Source of the DNA: Flavobacterium sp. 140616W15
GTDB taxonomy: Bacteria > Bacteroidota > Bacteroidia > Flavobacteriales > Flavobacteriaceae
Length of the DNA: 64,000 bases
Assembly (NCBI RefSeq): GCF_003668995.1
Contig: NZ_CP033068.1
Coordinates: 310,001-374,000 of the forward strand
Reading direction: 5' to 3'
Below, in pieces: positions 8,297 through 17,059 of the stretch. How positions within the stretch are numbered: the first letter of the stretch is position 1; every line of letters begins with the position of its first letter. The notes beneath the pieces were generated by a model, which did no database searches, was not told the origin of the DNA, and was given only the letters and a program-made list of their open reading frames with translations. The translations under genes were made by a program, and so were the position numbers.

Positions 8297-10600
8297 ATGA
8301 GATGTAAAATTATGTATGGAATTATTGTGATGAATATGGTGTTTTCTATCGCCAGCTATTCTCAGATAAAGAAAGATAGTATTGTAAGAATAGAAAAAGA
8401 CAAAAAAGAGACAAAATTAGTTAAGGAAGAAGCACAAAACGTGATGTTGAATGCTTCTAATGATAATGGTCCCCGAAATGTAAATATTGGTTTACCAGCT
8501 AGTATTGGTGGTACTACAATATTAGAAAATGGACTTCCTGTTGTTTACAATTGGGTAGGTCAAAATCCTACAAGCGCTTGGCGAGCAGGATCTGGTTTTA
8601 GTAAATTTCAGGTGCAAACAGTTGGTGAAACTGCTATTTCTATAGGTGATGTGGGAGTTTCAGTAAGTACCTATAGTAATAGAGGAACAGAAAAGCATCA
8701 GCAGAATTTGGCTTTTAATTCTAATGGATTTGGGCTTTTAAGGGGAGATGTGAGTTTTAGTGGCCCTTTAAAAAACAATTGGTATTATGCTGGAAGTGTG
8801 TTTTTAAATTTTGACCCCGGTACTTTTAAATCTGATTTCACAAATTATTTTGATAAAACTCAAATTTATAAAGGGGTAATTAGTAAAAAATACAATGGAG
8901 GCAAAGGAGAGATTTCTGTGCAATATAAGTTTGCAAATTCAGAAGGAATTAGTTCAAAAGTAAGTCCATATACCTATAATTTGGATGGAACAGTAAGTCA
9001 GTTTGGGAATTTTAAAATTGGTAGAGATTCCTATTTAGAACGTTCTGGAAAGTCAACAATCATTAATCCGATTACGGGACTAAGAGAAACACTTGATCAG
9101 ATGAAAGATATGGGATCTACGACTAATGCTGTAGATATCATGGGAAACAATGCATTAACTAATGGTATGAAGTTAGATTACGTTGTTCGTTTTCAAAATG
9201 CTAAATCGGGTTTGTATAATCCCTATTTTACAAGTTTAAGAAAAATTGATGCTTCAAAAAATCGCTATGTGTATGTAGATGATCAGGATCAAGTATATCA
9301 AGGGGATTATGTACAGGGAGTATTAGCTCTTAATACACCAAAAATTTCTCAGAATACTATTATGGGAAGAGTTGATCTAAGTAAAAAAACACAAAAACAC
9401 CATTGGTCAATTGGTTTAAATGAATTTAATTATAAGATAGATAATTCTTATCAGGCTAGCTATAATATGGTTCAGGAGGTAGCAGATAATCCTGGTAAAT
9501 TAATTACTCAGATAAAAGATAGTAATGGAAACTGGATAAATGATTCAAAAGTTGATGAGTATGGAAATTCAGGTTATAATGCGGCATTACAATATTATTC
9601 GGGTAACGAGAATAAATTAGCACTTTACGGTACTGAAAAATGGACAGTGAATGATAAGTTAGAGTTTAATTTTGGAGCTCGATTAGAATGGCAACGTATT
9701 GATGGTTTGTGGTATCCTAAATCTAGCAGGGATGCTGCAAAAGAAGATGGATTTATAAACAATCAAATGGATATGTCTAAAAGACAGGCAATACAAAAAG
9801 ATTGGTTCAATAAAGCATTCACGGCTAGTTTCCTTCATAAAACATTTGATAATGTTGGTTTCTTGGGAGACATTTCTTATACAGAAGTAGCAGGAAATTT
9901 AAGTAGTTATTCGGGTGCTGATGATCCTAATATTTCGCCTTCGCAGATTCCTGGAGCCTCTGTGGGGACTTATTTTAATCATCCTTTAGTGAGTTTAGTT
10001 TCTAAAATTACGTACATACAACGCAACAATTTTAAAAACAATTCTTCTTTTCAAGGTGGGCACAAACAGACTATTACCTACGATATTCAAACAATAGGAT
10101 GGACAACCGATATGGAAGTAAAGCCCTTTAAAGGTTTTAAATTTCATGCGTTGCTGACTCTTCAAAATCCAGAATACAAAAATTTTGTGGTTGACTTAAG
10201 TGAAGTTGCCGCTGAAGGAAATAAAATTTATGATTTTAGTGGAGGAACTGCTCGTAGTGTATCAAAAGTGCTTATTGAGTTGGATCCAAGCTATTCTTAT
10301 AAAAATTGGAGATTATGGGTTAGTACACGTTATTTTAGTAAAGAAGCGGCTAACTATCCGAATACGCTGTTTTTTGCAAGTCGCTGGGAAACCTTTGGAG
10401 GTGTTGCTTGTAAGTTGAATAAAAAAATAGATTTGAATCTTAATGTTGTGAACTTTTTAAATCAAAAAGGAGCACAAGGATCTATTTCTGGAACAAATAC
10501 AACTACTATAGAAGAGGCTCAAGCCTTTGATGGTAGACCATTAGTTGGGACTTACATACGACCTTTTACAGTTGAATTTGGAATAAAAGTAAAATTATAA
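8297..10600 (+). CDS. TonB-dependent outer-membrane receptor, short form
   Basis: This 767-residue protein has a signal peptide (IIVMNMVFSIASYSQ). The plug-like region follows almost at once (NVNIGLPASIGGTTILENG, about residues 60-80), without the carboxypeptidase-regulatory beta-sandwich seen at the N-terminus of SusC-type proteins. The rest is rich in alternating aromatic strands and ends in VEFGIKVKL, a typical barrel C-terminus. Such receptors take up iron chelates, vitamins or polymers using TonB energy. Here two secreted histidine phosphatases follow in the same direction with 18- and 66-base gaps, which suggests a phosphorylated ligand. No FecR or sigma regulator is adjacent. Confidence 0.75.
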   Translation: MRCKIMYGIIVMNMVFSIASYSQIKKDSIVRIEKDKKETKLVKEEAQNVMLNASNDNGPRNVNIGLPASIGGTTILENGLPVVYNWVGQNPTSAWRAGSGFSKFQVQTVGETAISIGDVGVSVSTYSNRGTEKHQQNLAFNSNGFGLLRGDVSFSGPLKNNWYYAGSVFLNFDPGTFKSDFTNYFDKTQIYKGVISKKYNGGKGEISVQYKFANSEGISSKVSPYTYNLDGTVSQFGNFKIGRDSYLERSGKSTIINPITGLRETLDQMKDMGSTTNAVDIMGNNALTNGMKLDYVVRFQNAKSGLYNPYFTSLRKIDASKNRYVYVDDQDQVYQGDYVQGVLALNTPKISQNTIMGRVDLSKKTQKHHWSIGLNEFNYKIDNSYQASYNMVQEVADNPGKLITQIKDSNGNWINDSKVDEYGNSGYNAALQYYSGNENKLALYGTEKWTVNDKLEFNFGARLEWQRIDGLWYPKSSRDAAKEDGFINNQMDMSKRQAIQKDWFNKAFTASFLHKTFDNVGFLGDISYTEVAGNLSSYSGADDPNISPSQIPGASVGTYFNHPLVSLVSKITYIQRNNFKNNSSFQGGHKQTITYDIQTIGWTTDMEVKPFKGFKFHALLTLQNPEYKNFVVDLSEVAAEGNKIYDFSGGTARSVSKVLIELDPSYSYKNWRLWVSTRYFSKEAANYPNTLFFASRWETFGGVACKLNKKIDLNLNVVNFLNQKGAQGSISGTNTTTIEEAQAFDGRPLVGTYIRPFTVEFGIKVKL

Positions 10601-10618
10601 TTAACGAAATCTATCATT

Positions 10619-11413
10619 ATGAAAACGCATAAAATTATCTTCTTATTGGTTGTCTTTTTTACAGCAACTTCAATTAGTACGGCACAAAAATCTAAAAAAG
10701 CAATTAAAACAAGTCCACAAAAGGTTACCTTTTATATTGCTCGTCACGGAAAAACGATGCTTAATACACTCGATAGAGTACAAGGTTGGTCTGATGCGCC
10801 ATTAACTCAAGAAGGAGTTGAAGGAGCAGAATTTTTAGGCAAAGGGCTTAGAGGAATTGACTTTAAAGCAGCTTATACAAGTGATTTAGGACGTGCGACT
10901 CAAACAACCAATATTGTATTACAGGCAAGAGGGGGTGAAAAAATAGCTATTATTGAGAATGAAGGATTGAGAGAAACCAATTTTGGAAGTTATGAAGGTG
11001 ATTTAAATTCAAAAATGTGGGGTGATGCCGCAATCTATTTACATTTTCCAACTACAGAAGCTCTTTTTGCTGATGTAGGCAAAAAGGGAGTGAAAGAAGT
11101 GCTTTCGGTAGTGAAAATACTCGATAAATTAAATATGGCAGAAGATTATGACCAAGTAAGAACACGTACTCAAAATGCACTGAAGTCTATTGCCGAAAAG
11201 GAAGCGACTAGTGGTGGTGGAAACATATTTATGGTAGGACATGGAATGGCAATAGGTACTATGTTGTCTAATATAACAGGAGAAGAAGTACCACGTTCCC
11301 ATATGGCAAATGCTTCTGTGTGTAAAGTAATCTATGACAAAGGTAAGTTTACTGTAGAATCTTTTGGAGATACGAGCTATATTGAAAAAGGAAGACAAAG
11401 CATAGGTAAATAG
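10619..11413 (+). CDS. Secreted histidine phosphatase family protein 1
   Basis: The protein has 264 residues with a signal peptide (MKTHKIIFLLVVFFTATSISTAQ). The ARHGKTMLNT motif holds the phospho-accepting His of the phosphoglycerate-mutase-like superfamily, YTSDLGRATQT holds a conserved Arg, and MVGHGMAIGTM holds the second catalytic His. This places it in branch 1 of the histidine phosphatases, which hydrolyse phosphomonoesters. A mutase role is unlikely for a periplasmic enzyme. It is one of two tandem paralogs behind the TonB-dependent receptor and probably releases phosphate from an imported or captured ester. Confidence 0.85.
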   Translation: MKTHKIIFLLVVFFTATSISTAQKSKKAIKTSPQKVTFYIARHGKTMLNTLDRVQGWSDAPLTQEGVEGAEFLGKGLRGIDFKAAYTSDLGRATQTTNIVLQARGGEKIAIIENEGLRETNFGSYEGDLNSKMWGDAAIYLHFPTTEALFADVGKKGVKEVLSVVKILDKLNMAEDYDQVRTRTQNALKSIAEKEATSGGGNIFMVGHGMAIGTMLSNITGEEVPRSHMANASVCKVIYDKGKFTVESFGDTSYIEKGRQSIGK

Positions 11414-11479
11414 AAAGGAAAGCATTTGTTGCTTCGAACAAAATAAAATGAAAAAAGGCATGACCTAAAAACTTAATAT

Positions 11480-12280
11480 ATGAAAACAAAAACCATAAAA
11501 ACAGTTACAATTCTCTTTTTATTCCTTTCTTTTTTTAATGTAAATGCACAAAAAAATAAAAAGAAAACTGCTTCAGAAGATAATATTGTTACTTTTTATA
11601 TCGCTCGTCATGGAAAAACTATGATGAATACTCTAAAAAGAGCTCAAGGTTGGGCAGATACGCCACTTACTCCACAAGGAATAGAAGTAGCTGAATATTT
11701 GGGAAAAGGACTAAAGGACATTTCTTTTAAAGCAGCTTATTCTAGTGACTTAGGCAGAGCACATCAAACGGCTCGAATTGTATTAGATACAAAAGGAGAT
11801 AAAAACATGAATATTATCACAAATGCAGGATTTCGAGAAGCATGTTTTGGTCGTTTTGAGGGCGATTTAAATGACAATATGCTTACAGCAGCTTCTATAT
11901 ATATGCATTATCCTTCCACAGAAGCCATGCTAAAAGATTCTGGGGAAAAAATGATGCGAGATTTATTTTCAGCTATAAAAGCAATGGATAATCTTGGAAT
12001 GGCAGAAAATTTCGATGATTTGAGGTACCGTACACAAAGAGCATTTCAGGAAATAGCTGAAAAAGAAGCCGCAACAGGAGGTGGAAATATCTTGCTTACG
12101 TCACACGGATTGGCAATAGAAGTTATGCTCTCAGGTTATGATTCTAAAATACCAGTTACCGCACAATTAGGAAATGCCTCTGTGAGTAAGGTAATTTATA
12201 AAAATGGAAAATTTACAGTAGAATCTGTTGGGGATATGAGTTATGTAGAAAAAGGAAAAAAAGAATTATCATCTAAATAG
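11480..12280 (+). CDS. Secreted histidine phosphatase family protein 2
   Basis: This 266-residue paralog of the preceding gene shares its order of motifs: a signal peptide ending near FFNVNAQ, ARHGKTMMNT for the first His, YSSDLGRAHQT for the Arg, and LTSHGLAIEVM for the second His region. The two proteins look alike over their whole length, so they arose by tandem duplication, with changes near the second His (GHGMAIG against SHGLAIE). This may mean different substrates. A strong terminator after it closes the three-gene unit. Confidence 0.85.
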   Translation: MKTKTIKTVTILFLFLSFFNVNAQKNKKKTASEDNIVTFYIARHGKTMMNTLKRAQGWADTPLTPQGIEVAEYLGKGLKDISFKAAYSSDLGRAHQTARIVLDTKGDKNMNIITNAGFREACFGRFEGDLNDNMLTAASIYMHYPSTEAMLKDSGEKMMRDLFSAIKAMDNLGMAENFDDLRYRTQRAFQEIAEKEAATGGGNILLTSHGLAIEVMLSGYDSKIPVTAQLGNASVSKVIYKNGKFTVESVGDMSYVEKGKKELSSK

Positions 12281-12316
12281 GTTACTCAAAAAAGATGCAA
12301 ATAAATAATAAAAAAG

Positions 12317-12353
12317 AGGTTTAACTTTTAATTAAAGTTGAACCTTTTTTTTT
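12317..12353 (+). terminator. Terminator of the receptor-phosphatase unit
   Basis: AGGTTTAACTTT (12317-12328) pairs with AAAGTTGAACCT (12334-12345), with one G-T pair, followed by nine or more Ts. Confidence 0.85.
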
Positions 12354-12505
12354 GGAATGTAATTGATAATCACTCTTTAATTAAGGAGTGACATTTGTTT
12401 ATTCTTGGTTCTTGTTATTTCTTCATAAACTTGTACTTCATTTTTTTTCATCCTCTCAAATAGAATAGTTAAGTCTGGTTGAAAAAGAATAGCATAAAAA
12501 AGAAG

Positions 12506-13513
12506 CTAAGTCAAATTCAAAAAGATAGAGAAGGAAGTGCCTGATTTTCCATCGCTTTCCATTTTTATGGTACCACCATGTAGTTCTACAATTTGTTTGG
12601 TAAGATGCATACCTAGTCCAGTTGTGTATTCACCAGCTGTTCCTACACGTTTTGCTTGGGTAAATTTATCATATATATATTCTTGTAAATTTTTAGGAAT
12701 ACCAATTCCGTCGTCTTTTACAACTAGTTTTAGTTTATTGTTTTCGGTAGAAGTAGAGATGTCAATAGCTCCATTTTCATATGTAAATTTAAGACTGTTA
12801 GATAGTAAGTTATGAATTACTCGTTCAAATTTTGGACGGTCAATCTTAATCGTTTTACCGAAATTAAGGCTCTTTACTAATGTAATCTGTTTTTGCTCCA
12901 GTTCCTTAGAAAAATAAGTAATGGATTCTTCAATTAGACTATCAAAATTTTCTTGTGTATAAAAGGTTGGTTCTTCAGTTACTTGCTCAGTTATTAGAAC
13001 ATCTTCGATAATTTTAAAGGCAAAGTCACAACTTTGATTTAAATAGTCTACCAGCTGTTTGTTTTCTATAAGTTTAAGATTATTTTGAAGCATGTCGCTT
13101 ATCATTCTTATAGAAGCAATTGGATTCTTTAGATCATGAGCAGCCCATTGCATCGTTTGTTTTTGAATGCTAAGGCTAGAATTTAGATGATATATGATGT
13201 CATTTTGAGAAATTGTACCTACAAAAGTCTCCTTGTCATATACCATTAAAACATTTTGTCCACTACTGTCCATGATATTAAGAACATCAGTAATTTTATC
13301 CGTTTTGTAAACAACAGGTTTTTCGGTGAGGCAATCTATAATAATTAAGTGTTGTTTTTTGGCTAAATCAGAAGAGGTAAGAATACCAATGGCTTCATTT
13401 TCTTCCATTACAACAATCCCTTTTTCTATATACTCGCTACGTCTTGCTGTTACAACACCTGCATAGGCATCTAATGTAACATAATCGTAATTTACAAATG
13501 GTGTTATACTCAT
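12506..13513 (-). CDS. Soluble CBS-domain sensor histidine kinase
   Basis: The first 120 or so of its 335 residues look like a CBS pair (GILTSSDLAKKQ and VGTISQNDIIYHL are the typical ends of the two repeats). The H box is WAAHDLKNPIASIRM, the N box HNLLSNSLKFT, and the ATP-lid motifs are DDGIGIP and GLGMHLTKQIV. There is no membrane segment. CBS pairs commonly bind adenine nucleotides, so the kinase may sense an internal signal such as energy charge. No response regulator gene is nearby. The start lies 2 bases after the stop of the upstream 115-residue protein, so they form an operon. Confidence 0.85.
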   Translation of the reverse strand: MSITPFVNYDYVTLDAYAGVVTARRSEYIEKGIVVMEENEAIGILTSSDLAKKQHLIIIDCLTEKPVVYKTDKITDVLNIMDSSGQNVLMVYDKETFVGTISQNDIIYHLNSSLSIQKQTMQWAAHDLKNPIASIRMISDMLQNNLKLIENKQLVDYLNQSCDFAFKIIEDVLITEQVTEEPTFYTQENFDSLIEESITYFSKELEQKQITLVKSLNFGKTIKIDRPKFERVIHNLLSNSLKFTYENGAIDISTSTENNKLKLVVKDDGIGIPKNLQEYIYDKFTQAKRVGTAGEYTTGLGMHLTKQIVELHGGTIKMESDGKSGTSFSIFLNLT

Positions 13514-13515
13514 AG

Positions 13516-13863
13516 TTAAAAATCCTTAAGCACTATATTTTTTACAGAAATATTTATTTTGAAATCTACACTTATAAGTTCGCCCTCTGAAATATATGGG
13601 AAGACATTTTTTTCTAAAATTTGGATTACCTTTTTTTTGTCAATCTTAGTAAGTATGTTTTTATTGACAAAAACAGTTTCTATATTTTCATTGCCAACGT
13701 CGATAGTTTCAAAGCCATTCGGAACTAATAATTCAAATGATTTTGAAAGTCCAATTTTACCTTGAATTGAATTTTTTGCAAGAACAAGAATGTCTTGAAA
13801 AGGAGGAAGCTTTATTTCTTCAAAACTAAGATTAATGGTGTATGTTTTGTTTAAGTCGTTCAT
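13516..13863 (-). CDS. Uncharacterised 115-residue partner of the CBS histidine kinase
   Basis: The family is not recognised. It is a soluble, mixed alpha/beta small protein with no Cys and no signal peptide, beginning MNDLNKTYTINLSFEEIKLPPF. A KIDKKKVIQILEKNVFPYI helix is followed by two predicted strands (ELISVDFKINISVKNIVL). It is transcribed ahead of the kinase with a 2-base gap, suggesting translational coupling and a shared role, for example as a regulator of the kinase. That role is inference from position only. Confidence 0.7.
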   Translation of the reverse strand: MNDLNKTYTINLSFEEIKLPPFQDILVLAKNSIQGKIGLSKSFELLVPNGFETIDVGNENIETVFVNKNILTKIDKKKVIQILEKNVFPYISEGELISVDFKINISVKNIVLKDF

Positions 13864-13894
13864 ATTGTGAGTGGTAAAAAAAATAAGCAGAGAG

Positions 13895-13902
13895 ACAAAT
13901 AT
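13895..13902 (-). promoter_or_regulatory. -7 promoter box TATATTTG for the kinase operon
   Basis: Read on the minus strand it is a perfect TAnnTTTG match about 32 bases upstream of the ATG of the 115-residue protein. No TTG stands at the usual distance. Confidence 0.5.
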
Positions 13903-14428
13903 ACATTTAAATTTTCATCTTTAAATAAGCCAATCTAAAGCAATACTATTCACTTCAGATTTTTCTTATTTTGAGTATTTGGATTTAATGTAGTGTTATA
14001 TTCCTTAGCCGAAATTTTATATTATTGAGATTGATGTTTTCTTTAAATGCGCGTTGGCTTATTAGATAAATATAGTGTTTTAATGTAGTTTTTTTACGAC
14101 GTATATGAAAAAATGAATGAGTTTTAGGATTAAAATAATAACGAATAAATAATAATCTATGTATTTGTTTGGTTTTTAATGATTTATTGCTGGTTTTTAG
14201 AAGGATAAATTATGTTAAATATAAATCTTGCATTATGAATTAATGAAGTTTGTACATAAAAAGAGAACAGAAACATATTAATTATCAAATCATGGAAGAA
14301 CTAAATTTTACTTAAATTGAAATAAATGATTCGATATTTAATAAATATAACCATTCTTATAAGAGCTTGATAATTTATTGTTGCGATATAACCATAGTGT
14401 ATGGTTAGAAACTGTATAAAAAAAATGC
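13903..14428. other. AT-rich intergenic region without a gene
   Basis: No ORF, RNA gene or strong terminator is seen. Near its right end the ten bases ATATAACCAT occur twice (14345-14354 and 14386-14395), and the second copy begins a short inverted repeat (ACCAT...ATGGT, 14391-14405) downstream of the MocR gene. Their meaning is unknown. Confidence 0.5.
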
Positions 14429-15895
14429 TTAAGAATTTAATTCTTTATAAACAGCCCCCATAATTTTTAATCCTTCAGTAAGTTCCTCCTTGTTTAGAGA
14501 ACCATAACCAAGTCTTAAGGAATTAGAAGATTGGTTGTTTACATAAAAACTTCCTGGAGGTACAATTTGAACTCCTTTTTGCTCAAGTAGCGCAATATAT
14601 TGGATGAGGTCTATCGGCTCATTAAATTTTACCCAAAAAGCGAGTCCTCCTGTTGGTTTATTAAAACTAATGGCACTTCCAAAATTTTCATGTAAACAAG
14701 ATTCCATTAAATCACGCCTTTCTTTGTATATAGCTACTACTTTGCGAGCATGTCTTTTTATGGTTCCGTCTTCCATTAATTCAGCTATAGCATGTTCAAG
14801 AATAGTATCTCCTTGACGATCAATTTGCACACGCAGGTTTACTAGAGATTCCATAAAGGTTGCAGGACCTGTAACGTAACCCACACGTATTGCAGGTGCT
14901 ATGAGTTTACTTAACGAACTAATATATATGACATTAGCTGATTTTTCATTACTGGCTAATGCGAGTTTGTTTCCTGCACCAAAATGATATTCGTGGTCAT
15001 AATCATCTTCGATTATAGCAAAATGATATTTTAAGGATAATTCTAGTAATTGTATTCTTCGTCCCGCTTTCATAGTAATTGTAGTAGGGAATTGGTGGTG
15101 AGGAGTGACATATACTGCTTTGATTCTTGTCTTGCCACATAATGCTTCAAGTTCCTCAATATTAATTCCATCATTATCTATTTCGACTGTTTTTAAAATA
15201 GCTCCTGTTTCTCGAAATATCTTTTGAACGGCATAATAAGAGGGATTTTCGACTACCACAGTATCGCCAGATTTAATAAGAACCTTGGCAACAAGATATA
15301 TCGCCATCTGACTTCCTCTGGTTACACATATCGTTTCTGGGTTTACATTAAGGCCTCTATCTCTCGAAAGCATTAGTGAGAGCATTTCTCGGAGTTTATG
15401 ATCTCCTTTTTCACTGCTATAACCAAGTAATCCCCATTTTCCTTTGCGTTGAAAGATACGTTTGTATGCTCTCGATAATTCTTTAAGCGGGACCAGTCGG
15501 GTATCTGGAGCACCTTCATTAAAAACAATGCGGCTTCCTTCAAGTGCACGGTCGGTAAGATAAAAAGGATTGTAATGTATGTGTTCAAAAGTGGCCGCTT
15601 TTTTTTGAACTGCAGGTTGCTGTTTTTCTATTAATGGTAAATTCTCGGATACAAATGTTCCAGATTTGTATTTACTCTCTAACCATCCTTCCTCGATGAG
15701 GGCTTCGTAAGCAAAAACAACAGTTTTTCTATTTACTCCAATATCCTCAGCTAAAATTCTGGTGCCCGGTAATGGTGCTCCTCTTTCAAGCCTTCCTTTA
15801 ATAATTTCTTTTCGAATTACGTTGGTTATTTGTTCTACCAAAGTTTGATCGGAATTAAACGAAATATTGAAAATTGTTTTCCAGGGTCTTAACAT
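14429..15895 (-). CDS. MocR-type transcriptional regulator (GntR wHTH + aminotransferase fold)
   Basis: It has 488 residues from the ATG at 15895; a longer form from 15934 is possible. The N-terminal 70 residues form a GntR winged helix (LVEQITNVIRKEIIKG, LPGTRILAEDIGVNRKTVVFAYEAL). The rest is a class I aminotransferase fold, with VYISSLSKLIAPAIRVGYV carrying the PLP-binding Lys and EDDYDHEYHF the Asp that holds the pyridine ring. MocR proteins use PLP as an effector or cofactor. The gene is divergent from a GNAT gene, its likely target, with direct repeats between them. Confidence 0.9.
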   Translation of the reverse strand: MLRPWKTIFNISFNSDQTLVEQITNVIRKEIIKGRLERGAPLPGTRILAEDIGVNRKTVVFAYEALIEEGWLESKYKSGTFVSENLPLIEKQQPAVQKKAATFEHIHYNPFYLTDRALEGSRIVFNEGAPDTRLVPLKELSRAYKRIFQRKGKWGLLGYSSEKGDHKLREMLSLMLSRDRGLNVNPETICVTRGSQMAIYLVAKVLIKSGDTVVVENPSYYAVQKIFRETGAILKTVEIDNDGINIEELEALCGKTRIKAVYVTPHHQFPTTITMKAGRRIQLLELSLKYHFAIIEDDYDHEYHFGAGNKLALASNEKSANVIYISSLSKLIAPAIRVGYVTGPATFMESLVNLRVQIDRQGDTILEHAIAELMEDGTIKRHARKVVAIYKERRDLMESCLHENFGSAISFNKPTGGLAFWVKFNEPIDLIQYIALLEQKGVQIVPPGSFYVNNQSSNSLRLGYGSLNKEELTEGLKIMGAVYKELNS

Positions 15896-15964
15896 TGGTG
15901 TTTTTATTTTATTAGAATATCCTTTTGGATTCAAATTTAGCCATTTTATAGTGACTTACTTTAT

Positions 15965-15992
15965 CTGGACCTATTTGTTTGTAAAAACTGGA
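15965..15992. promoter_or_regulatory. Candidate MocR operator, direct CTGGA repeats
   Basis: CTGGA occurs at 15965-15969 and 15988-15992 in the same orientation, 23 bases apart, in the intergenic region between the MocR gene and the GNAT gene. MocR dimers typically bind direct repeats close to the divergent promoter. The assignment is inference from position and repeat form. Confidence 0.4.
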
Positions 15993-16060
15993 TTAATTAA
16001 ACACTCCTGTAATGCAAGACATTTGCCCTTTTATAAATCATTAATTAAAATTATTAAATT

Positions 16061-16510
16061 ATGAAACACATTGAAATTGCTACATTAGATCATTTGGATG
16101 AATTTGCTGAATTATTCAATAGTTATCGCGTTTTTTATAGACAGCCGTCTAATGTCGAGATAGGGAAAGTTTTTCTTAAAGAACGAATCAGTAACAATGA
16201 AACAACTACTTTTTTAATTAAAGCCGATGGTAAATTTGTAGGATTTGCCCAATTATATTCATTATATCACTACAAGGCATTACAACGACAATGGCTGTTA
16301 AGTGATTTATTTGTTGCTCCCGATTTTAGAGGACGAGGTTTTTCTAAGGACTTAATTGATAGATGCAAGCAATTTTGTGATGAAACGGATGCTTGCGGTT
16401 TGTTATTAGAAACAGAAAAGACAAACGAAATAGGTAATATTTTATATCCTAAATGTGGTTTCGAACTAGATCAGGATCATAATTATTACAATTGGTGGAA
16501 GAATGCTTAA
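16061..16510 (+). CDS. GNAT family N-acetyltransferase, probable MocR target
   Basis: This 149-residue protein shows the GNAT motif A LLSDLFVAPDFRGRGFSKDLID, where R-G-R-G-F is the acetyl-CoA loop, and a C-terminal ILYPKCGFELDQDHNYYNWW end with the conserved Tyr and Trp residues of the family. The start is the only ATG near the expected place, and the N-terminus HIEIATLDHLDEFAELFNSYR is typical. The divergent MocR regulator suggests control by pyridoxal phosphate or by an amine-type ligand. The acetyl acceptor is unknown. Confidence 0.85.
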   Translation: MKHIEIATLDHLDEFAELFNSYRVFYRQPSNVEIGKVFLKERISNNETTTFLIKADGKFVGFAQLYSLYHYKALQRQWLLSDLFVAPDFRGRGFSKDLIDRCKQFCDETDACGLLLETEKTNEIGNILYPKCGFELDQDHNYYNWWKNA

Positions 16511-16547
16511 TAAGCTTAAATGAAATAATCGAGATAAATTGTAGATT

Positions 16548-16583
16548 AAAAGAGCTGTTCAAATTATATTGAACAGCTCTTTT
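16548..16583. terminator. Bidirectional terminator, perfect 15-bp stem
   Basis: AAAAGAGCTGTTCAA (16548-16562) pairs perfectly with 16569-16583. It lies between the GNAT gene and the end of the minus-strand efflux operon and can serve both. Confidence 0.9.
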
Positions 16584-16623
16584 GACTTTGAATTGATTTG
16601 AGGTTTTATTTATAACGTTTAGA

Positions 16624-17055
16624 TTATTTTGTTGCCTGTTGATTATCTTTCATAAACTTCTGGAAGTTTTCTTCAGAGGTAAAATAAGCGACATTGCCTT
16701 CTTCGTTTAAGGAGACAATATATGCCGAGGCTTTATCGATTTTTTCTCCTGTAAACGGGTCAGTTGCTTTACGAACATTTTCGTCGGTTGGGATACGTTC
16801 TACGCACATTGCACAACATCCGTAGTACATTTTTCCATCAAAGGGAACTTCCATTTGCTTTTTTTCCATGTGTTTGTCATTGACCATGCATACCTCATCG
16901 GTAGGAACATGTTTTGCAATGTTAGGAATATCTTGTTTTACCGGTACTTCTTGAGGAGTGTGGGCTACAGTTTGTTCTTTGGTTTCTTTGTCTTTGCAAG
17001 AAATTAATACTGCTGCAATTGCGGCTATAATTAGGTATTTGCTATATGTTTTCAT
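16624..17055 (-). CDS. TRASH-like metal-site lipoprotein of the efflux operon
   Basis: The protein has 143 residues with a lipoprotein signal (AAIAAVLISC, lipid Cys20). The centre carries VCMVNDKHM and then MYYGCCAMCVERI, a Cys-Met-His rich arrangement like the TRASH/YHS-type metal-binding modules found with heavy-metal efflux genes. The C-terminal part (EGNVAYFTSEENFQKFM) resembles the end of NosL-type or other metal-site proteins. It begins 4 bases after the adaptor gene ends and is the last gene of the operon. It may sense or deliver a metal ion such as copper in the periplasm. That role is inference. Confidence 0.65.
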   Translation of the reverse strand: MKTYSKYLIIAAIAAVLISCKDKETKEQTVAHTPQEVPVKQDIPNIAKHVPTDEVCMVNDKHMEKKQMEVPFDGKMYYGCCAMCVERIPTDENVRKATDPFTGEKIDKASAYIVSLNEEGNVAYFTSEENFQKFMKDNQQATK

Positions 17056-17059
17056 TGTT

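Noticed and set aside
12371..12390. Near-palindrome CACTCTTTAATTAAGGAGTG
   Set aside because: It can form a hairpin, but has no T-run on either strand and lies 115 bases from the kinase gene end, so terminator function is not supported.
14345..14405. Direct repeat ATATAACCAT and a short inverted repeat after the MocR gene
   Set aside because: Ten-base AT-rich repeats are expected by chance in such sequence, and no function is suggested.
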